The notes beneath the pieces are model-generated. The model made no database searches. It saw nothing but the letters and a program-made list of their open reading frames with translations, and had not been told where the DNA came from. From the NCBI RefSeq assembly GCF_000422505.1, contig NZ_KE383864.1, forward strand, positions 292,381 to 356,380: 64,000 nucleotides of DNA, given 5' to 3'. The DNA is from Paenibacillus pinihumi DSM 23905 = JCM 16419. GTDB taxonomy: Bacteria; Bacillota; Bacilli; Paenibacillales; Paenibacillaceae. Below, piece by piece: positions 19,901 to 29,105 of this stretch. Position numbers and translations under genes: made by a program. Each line of letters starts with the position of its first letter. The first letter of the stretch is position 1.

Positions 19901-20612
19901 GGAGCGACAGATACATAATGCCGGCAGGCTCCAGACTCCAGTTGGCAAAGGCCTCCTCTACGCTGCGGCGGTACTGCTCAAATGACAGCTCCTCGGCACG
20001 ATGTTTGTCAATTTGATTGACAATGAGGTAAAGCGGCTTTCCCCAATCCTTGAGCTGCTTGGCAAAGGAAAAGTTAATTTCCGATTGGACATGGTTGTAG
20101 TCCATAACATAAAAAACGACGTCCGCCAAATGAAGCGCCGATTCGGTCGCCATCCGGTGAGCGTCGTCCGTTGAATCGATGCCCGGCGTATCCAGCAGCA
20201 CCGTTCTTTTTCCAACATGAGTCAAGGGATACGTAATATCAACCGAGCTAAAGTCGGTCCCGTTCACACAGTAGGCTTCCAACTGCTCAGGAGCCACCTG
20301 AACCTGCTTCTCTTGCCCGTCTTTCAATTCCGTTATCGTCGCACAAGGAGAACCATAACGAATGGAAACCACATTTGCGCTTGTAGGAATTGGACTGGAC
20401 GGAAGAAGCATCGTGCCGCACAACCGGTTAATGAGTGTAGACTTCCCTGCGGAAAAATGTCCGCAGAAGGCAACTGTAAGCCTGCCAGCCTGCTGCTTCT
20501 CGCTCAGCTCTCTTACCTGGCGGGCATGCAGCAGATCGCCTGCTGCCTCCATTAAGGAGGCAAGCTCTGTCAGAAGCGAATCTGTTGTTGACATTGTGCT
20601 ATCCGTTGTCAT
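16950..20612 (-). CDS. dynA: Two-headed bacterial dynamin (DynA-type GTPase)
   Basis: The 1220-residue protein is a fusion of two dynamin-like units. Unit one has G1 GHFSAGKST (51-59), G3 LLDTPGIDSTDD and G4 NQID. Unit two has G1 GAFSAGKSS (near residue 640), G3 VDTPGADS and a weaker G4 (NAAD). The length is close to B. subtilis DynA/YpbR (about 1190), which tethers and fuses membranes and helps the cell survive membrane stress and phage. Between the units lies an Ala/Pro/Arg-rich linker encoded by very GC-rich DNA (about 18,700-19,100). The gene starts 3 bp after the upstream 90-aa gene ends and is probably co-transcribed with it and nth. A second ATG at residue 7 is an alternative start. 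Confidence 0.92.
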   Translation of the reverse strand: MTTDSTMSTTDSLLTELASLMEAAGDLLHARQVRELSEKQQAGRLTVAFCGHFSAGKSTLINRLCGTMLLPSSPIPTSANVVSIRYGSPCATITELKDGQEKQVQVAPEQLEAYCVNGTDFSSVDITYPLTHVGKRTVLLDTPGIDSTDDAHRMATESALHLADVVFYVMDYNHVQSEINFSFAKQLKDWGKPLYLIVNQIDKHRAEELSFEQYRRSVEEAFANWSLEPAGIMYLSLRHPEHPHQQWEALTAILQELETLAQPLNEASVAASARHLAEEHIRTLEAGQAEERERLLETAGGEDELAAVRGELAQLEQHVQESKAAPEKLRTRLRLEVQSLLDNANITPAATRDLAHAFLESRKPGFKTGFLFAGAKTAAEQQSRLDKFHSDFASKVEASIQWHLADLLRKEAQQLGWRDESLEERLSAQFDGLVTPEMLVTQIQPGAVFSNESTMNYCKELASAVKGLYRKQALVIIDELAEAARGAGDAVSAQTHARIAALSGEAHALGALAELDAALGKQRQRMQPLLAPEQAPPALPRPAAPVAAPQGAAHAQPPQASSEPAAARRIVAAASASREERAARDSAAAALLAPQRQAAAMLERAAGLLEPHEPLAQAAASMRGKAARLSQSRFTIALFGAFSAGKSSFANALIGQRALPVSPNPTTAAINRIVPPDSDYPHGSAKIVTKSREAMLDDIRYSLALLGEEAENAPVAELLGLIKSLKPGDIHPGGRPHYSFLKAAMQGWGDMESLLGSQLKVDEEMYRQYVAEESKSCFVQEIELYYDCPLTEQGIVLVDTPGADSVNARHTGVAFNYIKNADAILFVTYYNHAFSQADRQFLMQLGRVKDQFELDKMFFIVNAADLAADDKELEGVLSHVEANLLQHGIRNPRLYPISSLAALEGKLAGDVQLQGQSGIDAFEQSFLSFTSGELGQLAVASAEQDISRATQAVADWLASAEGDEASRQAERLRLEQEAAEALGQSQQLQGYTPFEPLAQELRELLHYVLQRLSFRFGDHYNHAFNPSALQEDGRDMKKMLWTCWLELQRLLQSELSEEMLATSLRMEKTMKKLAVQAYDAAAGEASGRLAGFAPAPLEPLELPTLEIGELWQTDRVERKLLTSRFKNPRQFFEGDGKALLRKDLESVIEAPLKSYTDHKIEEWLESYRVLWQELLVDASNQLAKEISVHKNRRLASLSTNIDPAALKVLYQNLFEVKKQA

Positions 20613-20615
20613 AGG

Positions 20616-20888
20616 TTAGCCCACTTCAGCACTGTCTACCGGCATACAAATTTCGAATACATTGCCGTGCTGCAAAATAGTAATACCCTTTCCCTTCTCC
20701 TTCATCACAACAACCTCAGGTTTTACACGCATTCTCTCGATGTACTGATCCGGAACATCGCCCGAGCCGCTGACTGTAATGCCTTCCAATACGAGGTCTT
20801 CGTTCTCTTCCGGCGGTGCCGCCAAAATTTGCTCATAAATATCGGAGAACGCCTCAAAGTTATTTGTATATACGGAAATGCATTTCAT
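20616..20888 (-). CDS. Conserved-looking small protein of unknown function (90 aa)
   Basis: I do not recognise this gene. The product is soluble, acidic and without signal peptide. Alternating hydrophobic residues (VVVMKEKGKGITILQHGNV) suggest a small alpha/beta domain. A good AAAAGGATGAGG precedes the start. It sits 17 bp after nth and 3 bp before dynA, so the three genes almost certainly share a transcript. A partner role for DynA is possible from position alone; no motif supports it. Confidence 0.7.
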   Translation of the reverse strand: MKCISVYTNNFEAFSDIYEQILAAPPEENEDLVLEGITVSGSGDVPDQYIERMRVKPEVVVMKEKGKGITILQHGNVFEICMPVDSAEVG

Positions 20889-20905
20889 CGTGCCTCATCC
20901 TTTTC

Positions 20906-21586
20906 TCAACGTTGTAGTTTACGTTCCTTATCTTTCCTGTTTCTTACCGGCTTCATACGCCGTTTCCCTTCCTTGCACCGGTCCAGCAGCGGACAAATTC
21001 CGCAGGACGGGTTCTGTGCCTTGCAATGGTAGCGCCCAAAGAAGATCAGACGATGATGGGTCAGCGTCCACTCCTCCCGTGGCACAAGCTTCATGAGCTT
21101 CTTCTCCACCTCAAGGACCGAATCATCCGGTTTCGCTGCACCCAGCCGCTTGGATACACGGTCCACATGCGTATCCACAGCAATGGCCGGCACCCCGAAA
21201 GCATTTGACATGACGACATTGGCTGTCTTCCGCCCGACGCCAGGAAGCTCGGTCAGCTTGTCATGCTCCTCAGGGATGCGCCCGTCAAATTTATCAAGCA
21301 GCAGTCTGCACATCTTCTGAATATGCGTAGCCTTGTTGCGGTACAGACCGATTCTCTTAATATCTTGTTGAAGCTCTTCAAGAGAGACGCTCAGATAATC
21401 CTCGGGACGCTTATATTTTTCAAACAAGCCAGCTGTTACTTTATTTACTGTCTCGTCTGTACATTGAGCCGAAAGGAGCACGGCAATCGTGAGCTCAAAC
21501 GGATTGCTATGGTTCAGCTCACAATGCGCATCAGGAAACATTTCCGCGATTACATCCAGTATCTCTCGCATCTGTTTTGCGTTCAT
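20906..21586 (-). CDS. nth: Endonuclease III
   Basis: Nth is a DNA glycosylase/AP lyase that removes oxidised pyrimidines. The 226-residue protein has the helix-hairpin-helix ELPGVGRKTANVV with the catalytic lysine, the catalytic aspartate in AVDTHVDRVSKRLG, and the 4Fe-4S loop CKAQNPSCGICPLLDRC (C-x6-C-x2-C-x5-C). Length and motifs are canonical. GGGAGAGAGTGAGC precedes the ATG. In B. subtilis nth lies beside dnaD. Here dnaD is 22 kb away and nth instead heads the dynA operon. Confidence 0.96.
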   Translation of the reverse strand: MNAKQMREILDVIAEMFPDAHCELNHSNPFELTIAVLLSAQCTDETVNKVTAGLFEKYKRPEDYLSVSLEELQQDIKRIGLYRNKATHIQKMCRLLLDKFDGRIPEEHDKLTELPGVGRKTANVVMSNAFGVPAIAVDTHVDRVSKRLGAAKPDDSVLEVEKKLMKLVPREEWTLTHHRLIFFGRYHCKAQNPSCGICPLLDRCKEGKRRMKPVRNRKDKERKLQR

Positions 21587-21753
21587 TGCTCACTCTCTCC
21601 CTATTGTGGGCTTCGTTCAAAGTGTAGCGAAAAATATCACTCTGCGCAAGTCTATTATTATAATTTTTCAGAAGTCTGAACCGCACTTGCATCTGCATTG
21701 AAAATATGTAATTCTGGCCTCAAGCCAAGCAATAACCAAACATTGTGCCTGTA

Positions 21754-21794
21754 CAAAAAGGAGAGGCGCTTCACAAGTGTGAAAGGCCTCTCCT
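21754..21794 (-). terminator. Terminator of the amidase-GerMN-SLH operon
   Basis: AGGAGAGGC (21759-21767) pairs with GCCTCTCCT (21786-21794), and an inner TTCACA-AG-TGTGAA extends the stem. TTTTTG follows on the minus strand. It lies 7 bp past the SLH gene stop. Confidence 0.85.
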
Positions 21795-21800
21795 GCATGC

Positions 21801-24539
21801 TTATGATTTCACGATAAGGGCGATTTTTCCATTTATCGTGTAAATGGTAATCTCATCACCATTATTTAATGCCTGCATAGAGGACGAGCTGCCATTTACA
21901 ATAACTCTCGTATCATCGGACAATACAAAACGGACATTGTTATCATTCACTCCGGTGCCGAATACGAACATCTCTTTGCTTGAAGCAATATAGCTTCTGA
22001 ACTTCCTTACTGTGCCTGCGTTCACCGAAACAATAACGACATCTTCTTCGTTTTTCCGGATATCGACGTAGTCGCCGGCAGAAACAGCCGAAGTGGACGT
22101 ACTGGAAGAACCATTGCGAATGACCCGGAAATTCGAGCCCAGCTTGATATCCTGTTTGCCGCCATTGAGAGTCTCCACTGTAAGCTGGTCTGAGCTGACA
22201 GAGGTTACCTTGCCGAATGTCGTCTCGATCTGCTTGATGATTGCCGGCTGTCTTCCCGCATATTGCACATTGACGACCTGATTAGCACTGAAGGCTGTCA
22301 GATTGATCGAAGCACCTTTGTCATTGAAAAACTTCACGTTGGTTCCTAAAGAATATTCCGTTACAGAGCCGTCTGGCGATTTGAGTCTGATTTTCCTATT
22401 GGAGTTGTCGACGGACACGACTTCCTGTTGAATCGTACGGTGAACCTGGATCGCAACGACCTTCTCCTGGTTCTGTCCGAGCTGAGCCGTAATACGGTCT
22501 CCCGTTTTCAAATCCGAAAGGTTGGACTGTGCCCTGCCGTAAATTTCTATCGCGAGCTGGTCGAACGGTATTTTCATGGAGCCGCCGGTTTCGAAAGAAA
22601 TCGTAAGCTGGTTTGTCGTCTGATTAATATCAGCCAATGTACCTGTATAACTGTTAACCAGATTCAAATAGACAGCTACACCTTCTGTAAATCCGATTGT
22701 CACCTTGCGATTTTTAACCAGCATGTAGTTAGCAGCAGCTAAGGACATGGAAGAACCGTTAAACTCTACCTTCGTATTCGCAGTCAGTTGGACAGCTGTC
22801 GGCTTCCCGGCGGAATCCAAAATTGTCAGTGTCTTGGAGTCCGCATCATAATTCAGAATGTTCGCCCCGTTCACGGTCTCTACCTTGCGGCTGATGACCT
22901 GAATCTGGGTTATAGCATCCTGATCATTGATCGTCAGCTTGACCTGGTCGCCTCGTACAAGATCGCTCAGGGAAGGCTGGCTAATGCCCTCAATCGATAT
23001 CTGGACGTTGGAAGCCAAATAATTGGCACTGAGCGTATTCGTATTGGAATCGAGCTTATAGTTAATCGTCTTGCTATCCGGATCAATGTGCTGGAGCACA
23101 CCTGTTATCGTCTTCCCGACCATGGTGCGGGTGACACTGATTTTCGTAGCCAGACCTGATGCAATCTCATAATTAATGAGGTCTCCAACCGCAAGATCAG
23201 CTACAGACTTGATTTCTTTGTTCCACGTTACCAGTGTATTCGCAGTCATGCCCCACGTTTCGGTTGTGCTGCCGTCCTCGCTTTGGATCGTAATGCTGGA
23301 GTCCGATACGGCAGTGATTTTGCCTTTGCCGGACTTATTGATTTTAGCTCCCTGCACCTGAATAGACAGTGCCATCGGTTGCGCACGGAAGGTGTCACGC
23401 GTAACCTCAATGGTAGCATCTGCAGCCAGATCGGTTACCTGCAGCTTGTTGCCGCTGGAGTCTTTCACCTCCAGCGTGCTGCTGTATGCAATTTCTGTCG
23501 GTTTGTTATCCATAAACATCCATAATTTACTTTCATTAGGAACAATCCGAATAACTTCACCGCGCAGTGTCTCAACCTTGGCGTCATCATCAATTTGCTC
23601 GATATAGCTCGCGCCGTCCTCGGAGGCAATCACGAGCGCTTTGGCATATTTGGTCAGCTTGGAAGACGTTGAAAGAGACTCCGAGTCAAAACGGAAATAC
23701 AGGGCATTCTTCCCAATTGGGAACGACTTTTCCGAATTATTCTCCGTATCATACAGCGTAATTGAATTTTCAGTCAGACCGGTAATTAGCCCTATAGACT
23801 GGTTGGCATAATTAACCGGATAGTACCCCTCTGCCAGACTGTACATCTTGGCAATCATTGCTCTTGTAATCAGCCCTTTAGGATCAAACTTTGTCGCCGA
23901 TACCCCGTTCATCAGCTTCAGGCTGACTGCGGCATTCACATAACCGCTAAAGCCCTTGGTAATGTCGCCGCTGTCTGTAAACTGGGAACTGACATTGACC
24001 AGCTCATCGGCAAGCTTCTGCTGATTGATCGCACGGATCAACAGCTTGGTTACCCATTCCCGGCTGGCATTGCGTTTGCCCCATTCCGATTTGTCCGCTT
24101 CTGCGCTCTTGAATTCATCGGTCTTGTCCAGCAGTCCCTGCTGCAATGCGAGCACTACGTACCCTTTTGCATATTCAGATACTTTGAAGTTCTCAGGGAA
24201 GACGACCGCATCATCCTTCTTCACCTGTGAATCCTTGCCCATAAGACGAATGGCCAAGATAACCGCATCCTCCTGCGTTACATTATCGTTAGGGCCGAAT
24301 TTCGCGGCGCCCTTCCCCTGAATAATGCCTTGAAGATTCAGTTTGGCGATATGCTTCTCCGCCCAGTGGCCGGCCTTCACATCAGAGAACGGTGTTGCCG
24401 GTTTATTCACCTCGCTGGAAGCCGCATTTTCCGGAGTACCGGTGCCCGTATTGCCTGCATCCGCATAAGCTCCCGTTCCTGCAAGCAAAGACAGGACAAG
24501 GGCGGAGGAAAGAACTTTATAACAGGATTTTAGCATCAT
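21801..24539 (-). CDS. SLH-domain cell-surface protein with tandem beta repeats
   Basis: The 912-residue secreted protein has a signal peptide (about residues 1-27, ending AYA) and three S-layer-homology domains at about 47-250 (FSDVKAGHWAEKHI, then WGKRNASREWVTKLL, then FDPKGLITRAMIAKMY). SLH domains bind pyruvylated secondary cell-wall polymer. The remaining 650 residues are a tandem of roughly eight degenerate units of 70-90 residues. Each follows the pattern of a valine start, a turn, ITI or LTI, a GS/DG turn, then a Val-rich strand. They look like small beta domains of unknown function. GAGGAG lies 8 nt before the first ATG. It is the last gene of a cell-wall operon with the amidase and the GerMN lipoprotein. 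Confidence 0.85.
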   Translation of the reverse strand: MMLKSCYKVLSSALVLSLLAGTGAYADAGNTGTGTPENAASSEVNKPATPFSDVKAGHWAEKHIAKLNLQGIIQGKGAAKFGPNDNVTQEDAVILAIRLMGKDSQVKKDDAVVFPENFKVSEYAKGYVVLALQQGLLDKTDEFKSAEADKSEWGKRNASREWVTKLLIRAINQQKLADELVNVSSQFTDSGDITKGFSGYVNAAVSLKLMNGVSATKFDPKGLITRAMIAKMYSLAEGYYPVNYANQSIGLITGLTENSITLYDTENNSEKSFPIGKNALYFRFDSESLSTSSKLTKYAKALVIASEDGASYIEQIDDDAKVETLRGEVIRIVPNESKLWMFMDNKPTEIAYSSTLEVKDSSGNKLQVTDLAADATIEVTRDTFRAQPMALSIQVQGAKINKSGKGKITAVSDSSITIQSEDGSTTETWGMTANTLVTWNKEIKSVADLAVGDLINYEIASGLATKISVTRTMVGKTITGVLQHIDPDSKTINYKLDSNTNTLSANYLASNVQISIEGISQPSLSDLVRGDQVKLTINDQDAITQIQVISRKVETVNGANILNYDADSKTLTILDSAGKPTAVQLTANTKVEFNGSSMSLAAANYMLVKNRKVTIGFTEGVAVYLNLVNSYTGTLADINQTTNQLTISFETGGSMKIPFDQLAIEIYGRAQSNLSDLKTGDRITAQLGQNQEKVVAIQVHRTIQQEVVSVDNSNRKIRLKSPDGSVTEYSLGTNVKFFNDKGASINLTAFSANQVVNVQYAGRQPAIIKQIETTFGKVTSVSSDQLTVETLNGGKQDIKLGSNFRVIRNGSSSTSTSAVSAGDYVDIRKNEEDVVIVSVNAGTVRKFRSYIASSKEMFVFGTGVNDNNVRFVLSDDTRVIVNGSSSSMQALNNGDEITIYTINGKIALIVKS

Positions 24540-24562
24540 CTATATTTCTCCTCTATCTACTA

Positions 24563-25087
24563 TTATTTTTTAAAGGGATGCTCCAGTTCTTCATGCCCCA
24601 TCAAGCTTTCTACCGCCTGACCATCAAGCAGCAGATCAAGGGACTTTACTTCATCAAATTGAAAGACTGTATTGCGAATGGCTTCCAGTGCCAGAACCTC
24701 TCCCGGGGCACCCAGTCTGGCTTCCTCAGGCAAAGACAAATCAACCGTTACGTCCCCGTCCTTGACCGTGACTGAATTGAATACGGCATGCTCCCAGAGC
24801 GAAATTTCATTCTCGCCGCCATTTTGCTGCAATGCCTTCAGCGCCGCCTCTATTTTTTCTTTTTCATCCGAGAATTCAATCTCTGTATCACGAGATTTAA
24901 GCTCGATTAATTGGTCATCCGTAGAAAATACTTTGATCGTTTGTTTTTGTTTCGCGTCAGCAGGCGGCTGCGTTTCCGTCTGTCCTGTACCTGTCGTCGG
25001 ATTGACCGGCTGTCCCGGATTTCCACATGCGCTAGCAACAACTGCAAGTACCGCAATCGGCATCAACCATTTAAAATTCAGCTTCAT
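24563..25087 (-). CDS. GerMN-domain lipoprotein
   Basis: The 174-residue protein has a lipoprotein signal with lipobox VASAC (Cys21), a Pro/Thr-rich linker, then one GerMN domain (about 50-165). The domain is recognisable by VFSTDDQLIEL, VTVKDGDVTVDLSL and the LALEAIRNTVFQF helix. B. subtilis GerM has two such domains and functions in sporulation and germination; single-domain versions often occur beside cell-wall amidases. It lies 39 bp downstream of an amidase gene and 23 bp upstream of the SLH gene, which points to work on peptidoglycan at the outer membrane face. The domain call is good; the process is inferred. Confidence 0.8.
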   Translation of the reverse strand: MKLNFKWLMPIAVLAVVASACGNPGQPVNPTTGTGQTETQPPADAKQKQTIKVFSTDDQLIELKSRDTEIEFSDEKEKIEAALKALQQNGGENEISLWEHAVFNSVTVKDGDVTVDLSLPEEARLGAPGEVLALEAIRNTVFQFDEVKSLDLLLDGQAVESLMGHEELEHPFKK

Positions 25088-25126
25088 ACTTCTTCCTCCT
25101 GTTTCGGTTGAGATTTCAGAGACCTA

Positions 25127-26590
25127 CTACTTCAGCTTGAAGTATTCCTTGATTCCAGCAACAATTTCCTCAGCCATGCGCTGTTGGGCCGCTTCATCAT
25201 ACAGCACTTTTTCATCCTCTTTGTTGGAGATGAATCCGCTCTCGAGGAGCACAGCCGGCATCGTCGTTTGCTTAATGACAACAAATCCCGCTTTTTTCAC
25301 CTTGCGGTCAGGAAGTCCGGTTGCCTTAACGAGATGCTTGTGAATGATGTTAGCCAGTTCTTTGCTGCTTTCACTATAGTAGTAAGTTTCCGTACCTCTT
25401 GCAGTTGTACCGAAGCTGTTGGCATGAATGGAAATGAAAATATCAGCCTTCAAATTATTCGCAAATTTGGCACGGTCATTGAGTTCTACGAACGTGTCAT
25501 CTTCACGGGTCATATAAACTTCAATGTTTTTCTCTTTCTTCAGCAGTGCTTGTACTTTGAGCGCCAGACTCAGATTGAATTCCTTCTCTGTCCGATTAGA
25601 GACGCTTTTCGCTCCCGGGTCATGTGCCCCGTGGCCTGCGTCAATCACAACACGGAATACACCATTAGGCTTGTCCGACGGCTGGTCTACCGGAGGCTGT
25701 GTTTGCTGGTCCGGATCAGCCTTGCCTGTCAACTCAATCCGGATAACGCCATCGGATTGGGCTACTTCATAAGTGGAAGCCTGGCTCAGATCAAGAACCA
25801 CGCGCACGGTAGTCGGAGATTCCGTCAAATTGTACCGCACCTGGCTCAGCAGCGGATGCTCCTTCACTTCCAGCTTGCCTTCCCCGTTGCGGGCCCCTGT
25901 AGGCGCCAGCTTGAAGCCAGCGGTGAACTCCGGTGCAAAGGCTGCTGCTGGAAGATCAAGTACAATACGGTCCGGTCCTTGCAAAGCAAAGGCCTGTCCG
26001 GGCGTAATTTCTCCGTCATAGCTAATGATAACGCCCGAAGTTCCGTCAAATTCAATTCCCTTCAGCACACCTGCCGCATCAGCAGGTACGGGTCTTGCAT
26101 CAAGGGTTTCCAGCGGATCAGGCTGAACGCCGTTATCAGGTGTTTCCCCTTCGGCTGGGGGCGCCTGTTTTTTCGTCAAATAAATAGATTGAGACTCCTG
26201 TACCCAGTCTACATTCAGTCCAAGCTGCTCGCTTACAAAACGGAGCGGAACCATTGTTCTGCCTTTTAGAAGCTGTACAGAGGCATCAAGGTCTACCTTT
26301 TGTCCGTTGACCTGTGCCGTCTTGTTGTCAATCTTCAATTCAATGCTTGTCGTATCATTATGTATGGAAACTGTCTTTGTCTGAGCGACATACTCAATTG
26401 AACTGCCCAGCTCATTTGTAATAAAGGAAACAGGAACGAGAGTATAATCCTTAACAATAATGGGGTCAACATCGGGCACAATACTTTTTCCATCCAGAAA
26501 AAGTTTGGGAGCGGTGGCGGCATGACCCTGGCCTGGCCATAAGACAAAAACGAACAACACCAACAACATCAAATTCACTAACTTCTTCAT
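25127..26590 (-). CDS. N-acetylmuramoyl-L-alanine amidase with copper-amine-oxidase-N and AMIN domains
   Basis: This secreted enzyme cleaves the amide bond between MurNAc and L-Ala in peptidoglycan. The 487 residues comprise a signal peptide (ending about GHAA), a copper-amine-oxidase-like N domain (about 27-140, LVPVSFITNELG and MVPLRFVSEQLG), an AMIN domain (about 165-285) and an Amidase_3 catalytic domain (about 310-485). Visible zinc-ligand and catalytic motifs are VVIDAGHGAHDPG, FISIHANS and LLESGFISN. GAGGTG precedes the ATG. It leads the operon with the GerMN lipoprotein and SLH protein. A role in cell separation, mother-cell lysis or cortex remodelling is likely; which one is not visible. 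Confidence 0.92.
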   Translation of the reverse strand: MKKLVNLMLLVLFVFVLWPGQGHAATAPKLFLDGKSIVPDVDPIIVKDYTLVPVSFITNELGSSIEYVAQTKTVSIHNDTTSIELKIDNKTAQVNGQKVDLDASVQLLKGRTMVPLRFVSEQLGLNVDWVQESQSIYLTKKQAPPAEGETPDNGVQPDPLETLDARPVPADAAGVLKGIEFDGTSGVIISYDGEITPGQAFALQGPDRIVLDLPAAAFAPEFTAGFKLAPTGARNGEGKLEVKEHPLLSQVRYNLTESPTTVRVVLDLSQASTYEVAQSDGVIRIELTGKADPDQQTQPPVDQPSDKPNGVFRVVIDAGHGAHDPGAKSVSNRTEKEFNLSLALKVQALLKKEKNIEVYMTREDDTFVELNDRAKFANNLKADIFISIHANSFGTTARGTETYYYSESSKELANIIHKHLVKATGLPDRKVKKAGFVVIKQTTMPAVLLESGFISNKEDEKVLYDEAAQQRMAEEIVAGIKEYFKLK

Positions 26591-26800
26591 TATTCACCTC
26601 GGTTGCGTAATTGGCCGTATCGAATTGCCGCATTCGACTATTCTCAGACAACTAATTAGACGATCTTTGACAGAAAAAGTTGCGTTTCGAGGTAAATTTT
26701 ACGTATTTTCATCGTTTTCAAAAATGAAAAGCAGTCTAAACGGCAATCTGTGGCATGCAGCCAGCCAACTGCTCCCTAAATTCGACGCCGTATATATTCC

Positions 26801-26832
26801 AAAACAGACCCCGAATATTCGGGGTCTGTTTT
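26801..26832. terminator. Perfect 32-bp palindromic terminator (bidirectional)
   Basis: AAAACAGACCCCGAAT and its exact reverse complement are adjacent, giving a 16-bp stem with A- and T-tracts at both ends. It lies 46 bp past the leuD stop and should end leuCD transcription. It also insulates the amidase promoter region. The rest of the 288-bp leuD/amidase gap shows nothing else clear. Confidence 0.85.
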
Positions 26833-26878
26833 AAGAATGCGCGATATGATATTCAGCCTCTTTGGGCCCAAGCTTCAA

Positions 26879-27472
26879 TTAATAGACAACGCGGGCAGCT
26901 TCATAAGCTGAAATTTTATCTTCATGTTGAAGAGTAAGACCGATATCATCGAGTCCTTGCAGCAGGAATTGACGACGGTGCTCATCCAGGTCAAAAGAAA
27001 TTTCCAGACCAAAATCGTCGGAAAGCTTTTTGTTTTCCAGATCTACGTTCAGCTTGTAACCCTCGTGGGCAGCTGTACGCTGGAACAGGTCTTCGACTTG
27101 CTCTTCGCTGAGCTTGATCGGCAAAATGCCGTTTTTGAAGCAGTTGTTATAGAAAATATCAGCGAAAGAAGGTGCAATAATGCATTGGAATCCATAGTCC
27201 AGAATCGCCCATGGAGCATGCTCACGGGAAGAGCCGCAGCCAAAGTTGGCACGGGAAATGAGCACAGATGAGCCTTCATAACGCGCTTTATTCGGTTCGA
27301 AATCCGGATTTACCTCTCCGTTTTCGAAAAAGCGCCATTCATAGAACAAAAATTGGCCAAAGCCGCTGCGCTCGATGCGCTTCAAAAATTGCTTTGGAAT
27401 AATAGCGTCAGTATCTACGTTAACGCGATCTACAGGCGCAACGATTCCGGTCAGCTTTTTAAATGGTTCCAT
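26879..27472 (-). CDS. leuD: 3-isopropylmalate dehydratase small subunit
   Basis: LeuD is the small subunit of isopropylmalate isomerase in leucine synthesis. The ATG at 27472 (MEPFKKLTG) with AGAGGGG upstream gives 197 residues, the usual length. An ATG four codons earlier sits directly on that site, and the longer open frame contains non-homologous leader sequence. Family motifs are [29 protein letters not shown] (swivelling-domain loop) and [20 protein letters not shown]. leuC lies about 200 bp upstream, an unusually long gap with no gene in it. Confidence 0.95.
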   Translation of the reverse strand: MEPFKKLTGIVAPVDRVNVDTDAIIPKQFLKRIERSGFGQFLFYEWRFFENGEVNPDFEPNKARYEGSSVLISRANFGCGSSREHAPWAILDYGFQCIIAPSFADIFYNNCFKNGILPIKLSEEQVEDLFQRTAAHEGYKLNVDLENKKLSDDFGLEISFDLDEHRRQFLLQGLDDIGLTLQHEDKISAYEAARVVY

Positions 27473-27674
27473 ATCTGTATCCATCCCCTCTTGTATAAGG
27501 ACCTGCGCTCCGCGCCCTCTTGAAAAGAACAGCAAGATGCAAAATCCTGCAAGCAGGCAGCTGCCGCCGCACACGATCCTGGCAGCAGCCCCTCCAGCTA
27601 TTAAACTTAAACTCTATATCAGACTCTATTCGTCTATCATTGCAAATGAAATAAATCTCAAACCTTCAGGCAGT

Positions 27675-29105
27675 TTAAACAGCAGCCTCAGCCTTGCTCT
27701 TCCACTCGCGGACATCAGTGAAGCGGCCTTTGATAGCAGCTGCTGCAGCCATTGCAGGAGATACCAGATGCGTACGTCCGCCGCGGCCTTGACGTCCTTC
27801 AAAGTTACGGTTGGAAGTGGAAGCACAGCGTTGTCCCGGCTTCAGAACGTCCGGGTTCATCGCCAGACACATCGAGCAGCCTGCATCACGCCATTCAAAT
27901 CCGGCTTCTTCAAAAATTTTGTCCAGACCTTCTTTTTCTGCCTGAATTTTAACACGGCCGGAACCAGGTACAACAATCGCAGTAACCTTCTCGCTGACTT
28001 TGTAGCCTTTCGCAATTTCGGCAGCCGCTCTCAAGTCTTCGATCCGTCCGTTCGTACAGGAGCCGATGAACACATAATCGATTTCGATTTCAGTAATTGG
28101 CGTTCCAGGCACAAGACCCATATATTCAATCGCTTTTTCAGCAGCTTTGCGCTCATTCTCAGTTGGCAGGCTGGAAGGTACAGGGACAGTCGAAGTAATG
28201 TCTGTACCCATGCCCGGGCTTGTTCCCCAGGTTACTTGCGGAATCAGGCTGTCCACATCGAAGTCGACAACTGTATCATACGTTGCACCCTCATCAGTTG
28301 TCAGTTCTTTCCAAGCTGCTACTGCCCGGTCGAACGCTTCGCCTTGTGGAGCGTACTCGCGTCCGCGCAGGTATTCAAATGTTGTTTCGTCCGGTGCAAT
28401 CAGACCTGCACGCGCACCCGCTTCAATAGACATGTTACATACAGTCATGCGCTCTTCCATCGACAGGCTGCTGATCGCCTCACCTGTGTATTCAAGCACG
28501 TAGCCTGTTGCGAAGTCTGTGCCGTATTTGGCGATAACACCCAGAATCAAGTCTTTCGCAGTAACACCAGGCTTGCGTTTTCCGATGAAACGGACTTCCA
28601 TTGTTTTCGCTTTGGACTGCTGCAGACATTGCGTTGCGAGCACGTGTTCAACCTCGCTCGTTCCGATACCGAATGCCAATGCGCCGAATGCGCCGTGTGT
28701 GGAAGTATGGCTGTCGCCGCAAACGATCGTTTTGCCCGGATGAGTAAGTCCGAGTTCAGGACCCATTACGTGCACAACACCTTGATCGATGCTGTCCAGA
28801 TCGTACAGCGTAACGCCGAAATCTTTACAGTTCTGTGTCAAGGTATCGATTTGTTGCTTGGAGATCGGGTCTGTGATGTTGAAACGGTCCTTAGTCGGAA
28901 CGTTATGGTCCATCGTTGCAAACGTCTGATCAGGACGACGCACCTTGCGGCCTGCCAAGCGAAGGCCTTCAAACGCCTGCGGAGATGTTACTTCATGAAC
29001 CAGATGCAAATCAATATAAATTACACTTGGCTTGCCTTCCTCTTGATGAATAACATGATTGTCCCAAATCTTCTCAAACATGGTTCTCTTTGTCATTTCT
29101 TTCAC
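27675..29105 (-). CDS. leuC: 3-isopropylmalate dehydratase large subunit
   Basis: LeuC is the 4Fe-4S aconitase-family subunit that converts 2- to 3-isopropylmalate with LeuD. The 476-residue protein has the ligands in [14 protein letters not shown] and [10 protein letters not shown], plus [27 protein letters not shown]. The length is typical. leuA and leuB are not in this window. It is divergent from a LysR-type regulator, and a T-N11-A palindrome lies in the shared region, which suggests activation by that regulator. I see no T-box or leucine leader peptide. Confidence 0.96.
   Translation of the reverse strand: MKEMTKRTMFEKIWDNHVIHQEEGKPSVIYIDLHLVHEVTSPQAFEGLRLAGRKVRRPDQTFATMDHNVPTKDRFNITDPISKQQIDTLTQNCKDFGVTLYDLDSIDQGVVHVMGPELGLTHPGKTIVCGDSHTSTHGAFGALAFGIGTSEVEHVLATQCLQQSKAKTMEVRFIGKRKPGVTAKDLILGVIAKYGTDFATGYVLEYTGEAISSLSMEERMTVCNMSIEAGARAGLIAPDETTFEYLRGREYAPQGEAFDRAVAAWKELTTDEGATYDTVVDFDVDSLIPQVTWGTSPGMGTDITSTVPVPSSLPTENERKAAEKAIEYMGLVPGTPITEIEIDYVFIGSCTNGRIEDLRAAAEIAKGYKVSEKVTAIVVPGSGRVKIQAEKEGLDKIFEEAGFEWRDAGCSMCLAMNPDVLKPGQRCASTSNRNFEGRQGRGGRTHLVSPAMAAAAAIKGRFTDVREWKSKAEAAV

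Noticed and set aside
21770-21783. TTCACA-AG-TGTGAA as a Rex or other operator
   Set aside because: It is the inner part of a terminator stem downstream of the SLH gene, not in a promoter region.
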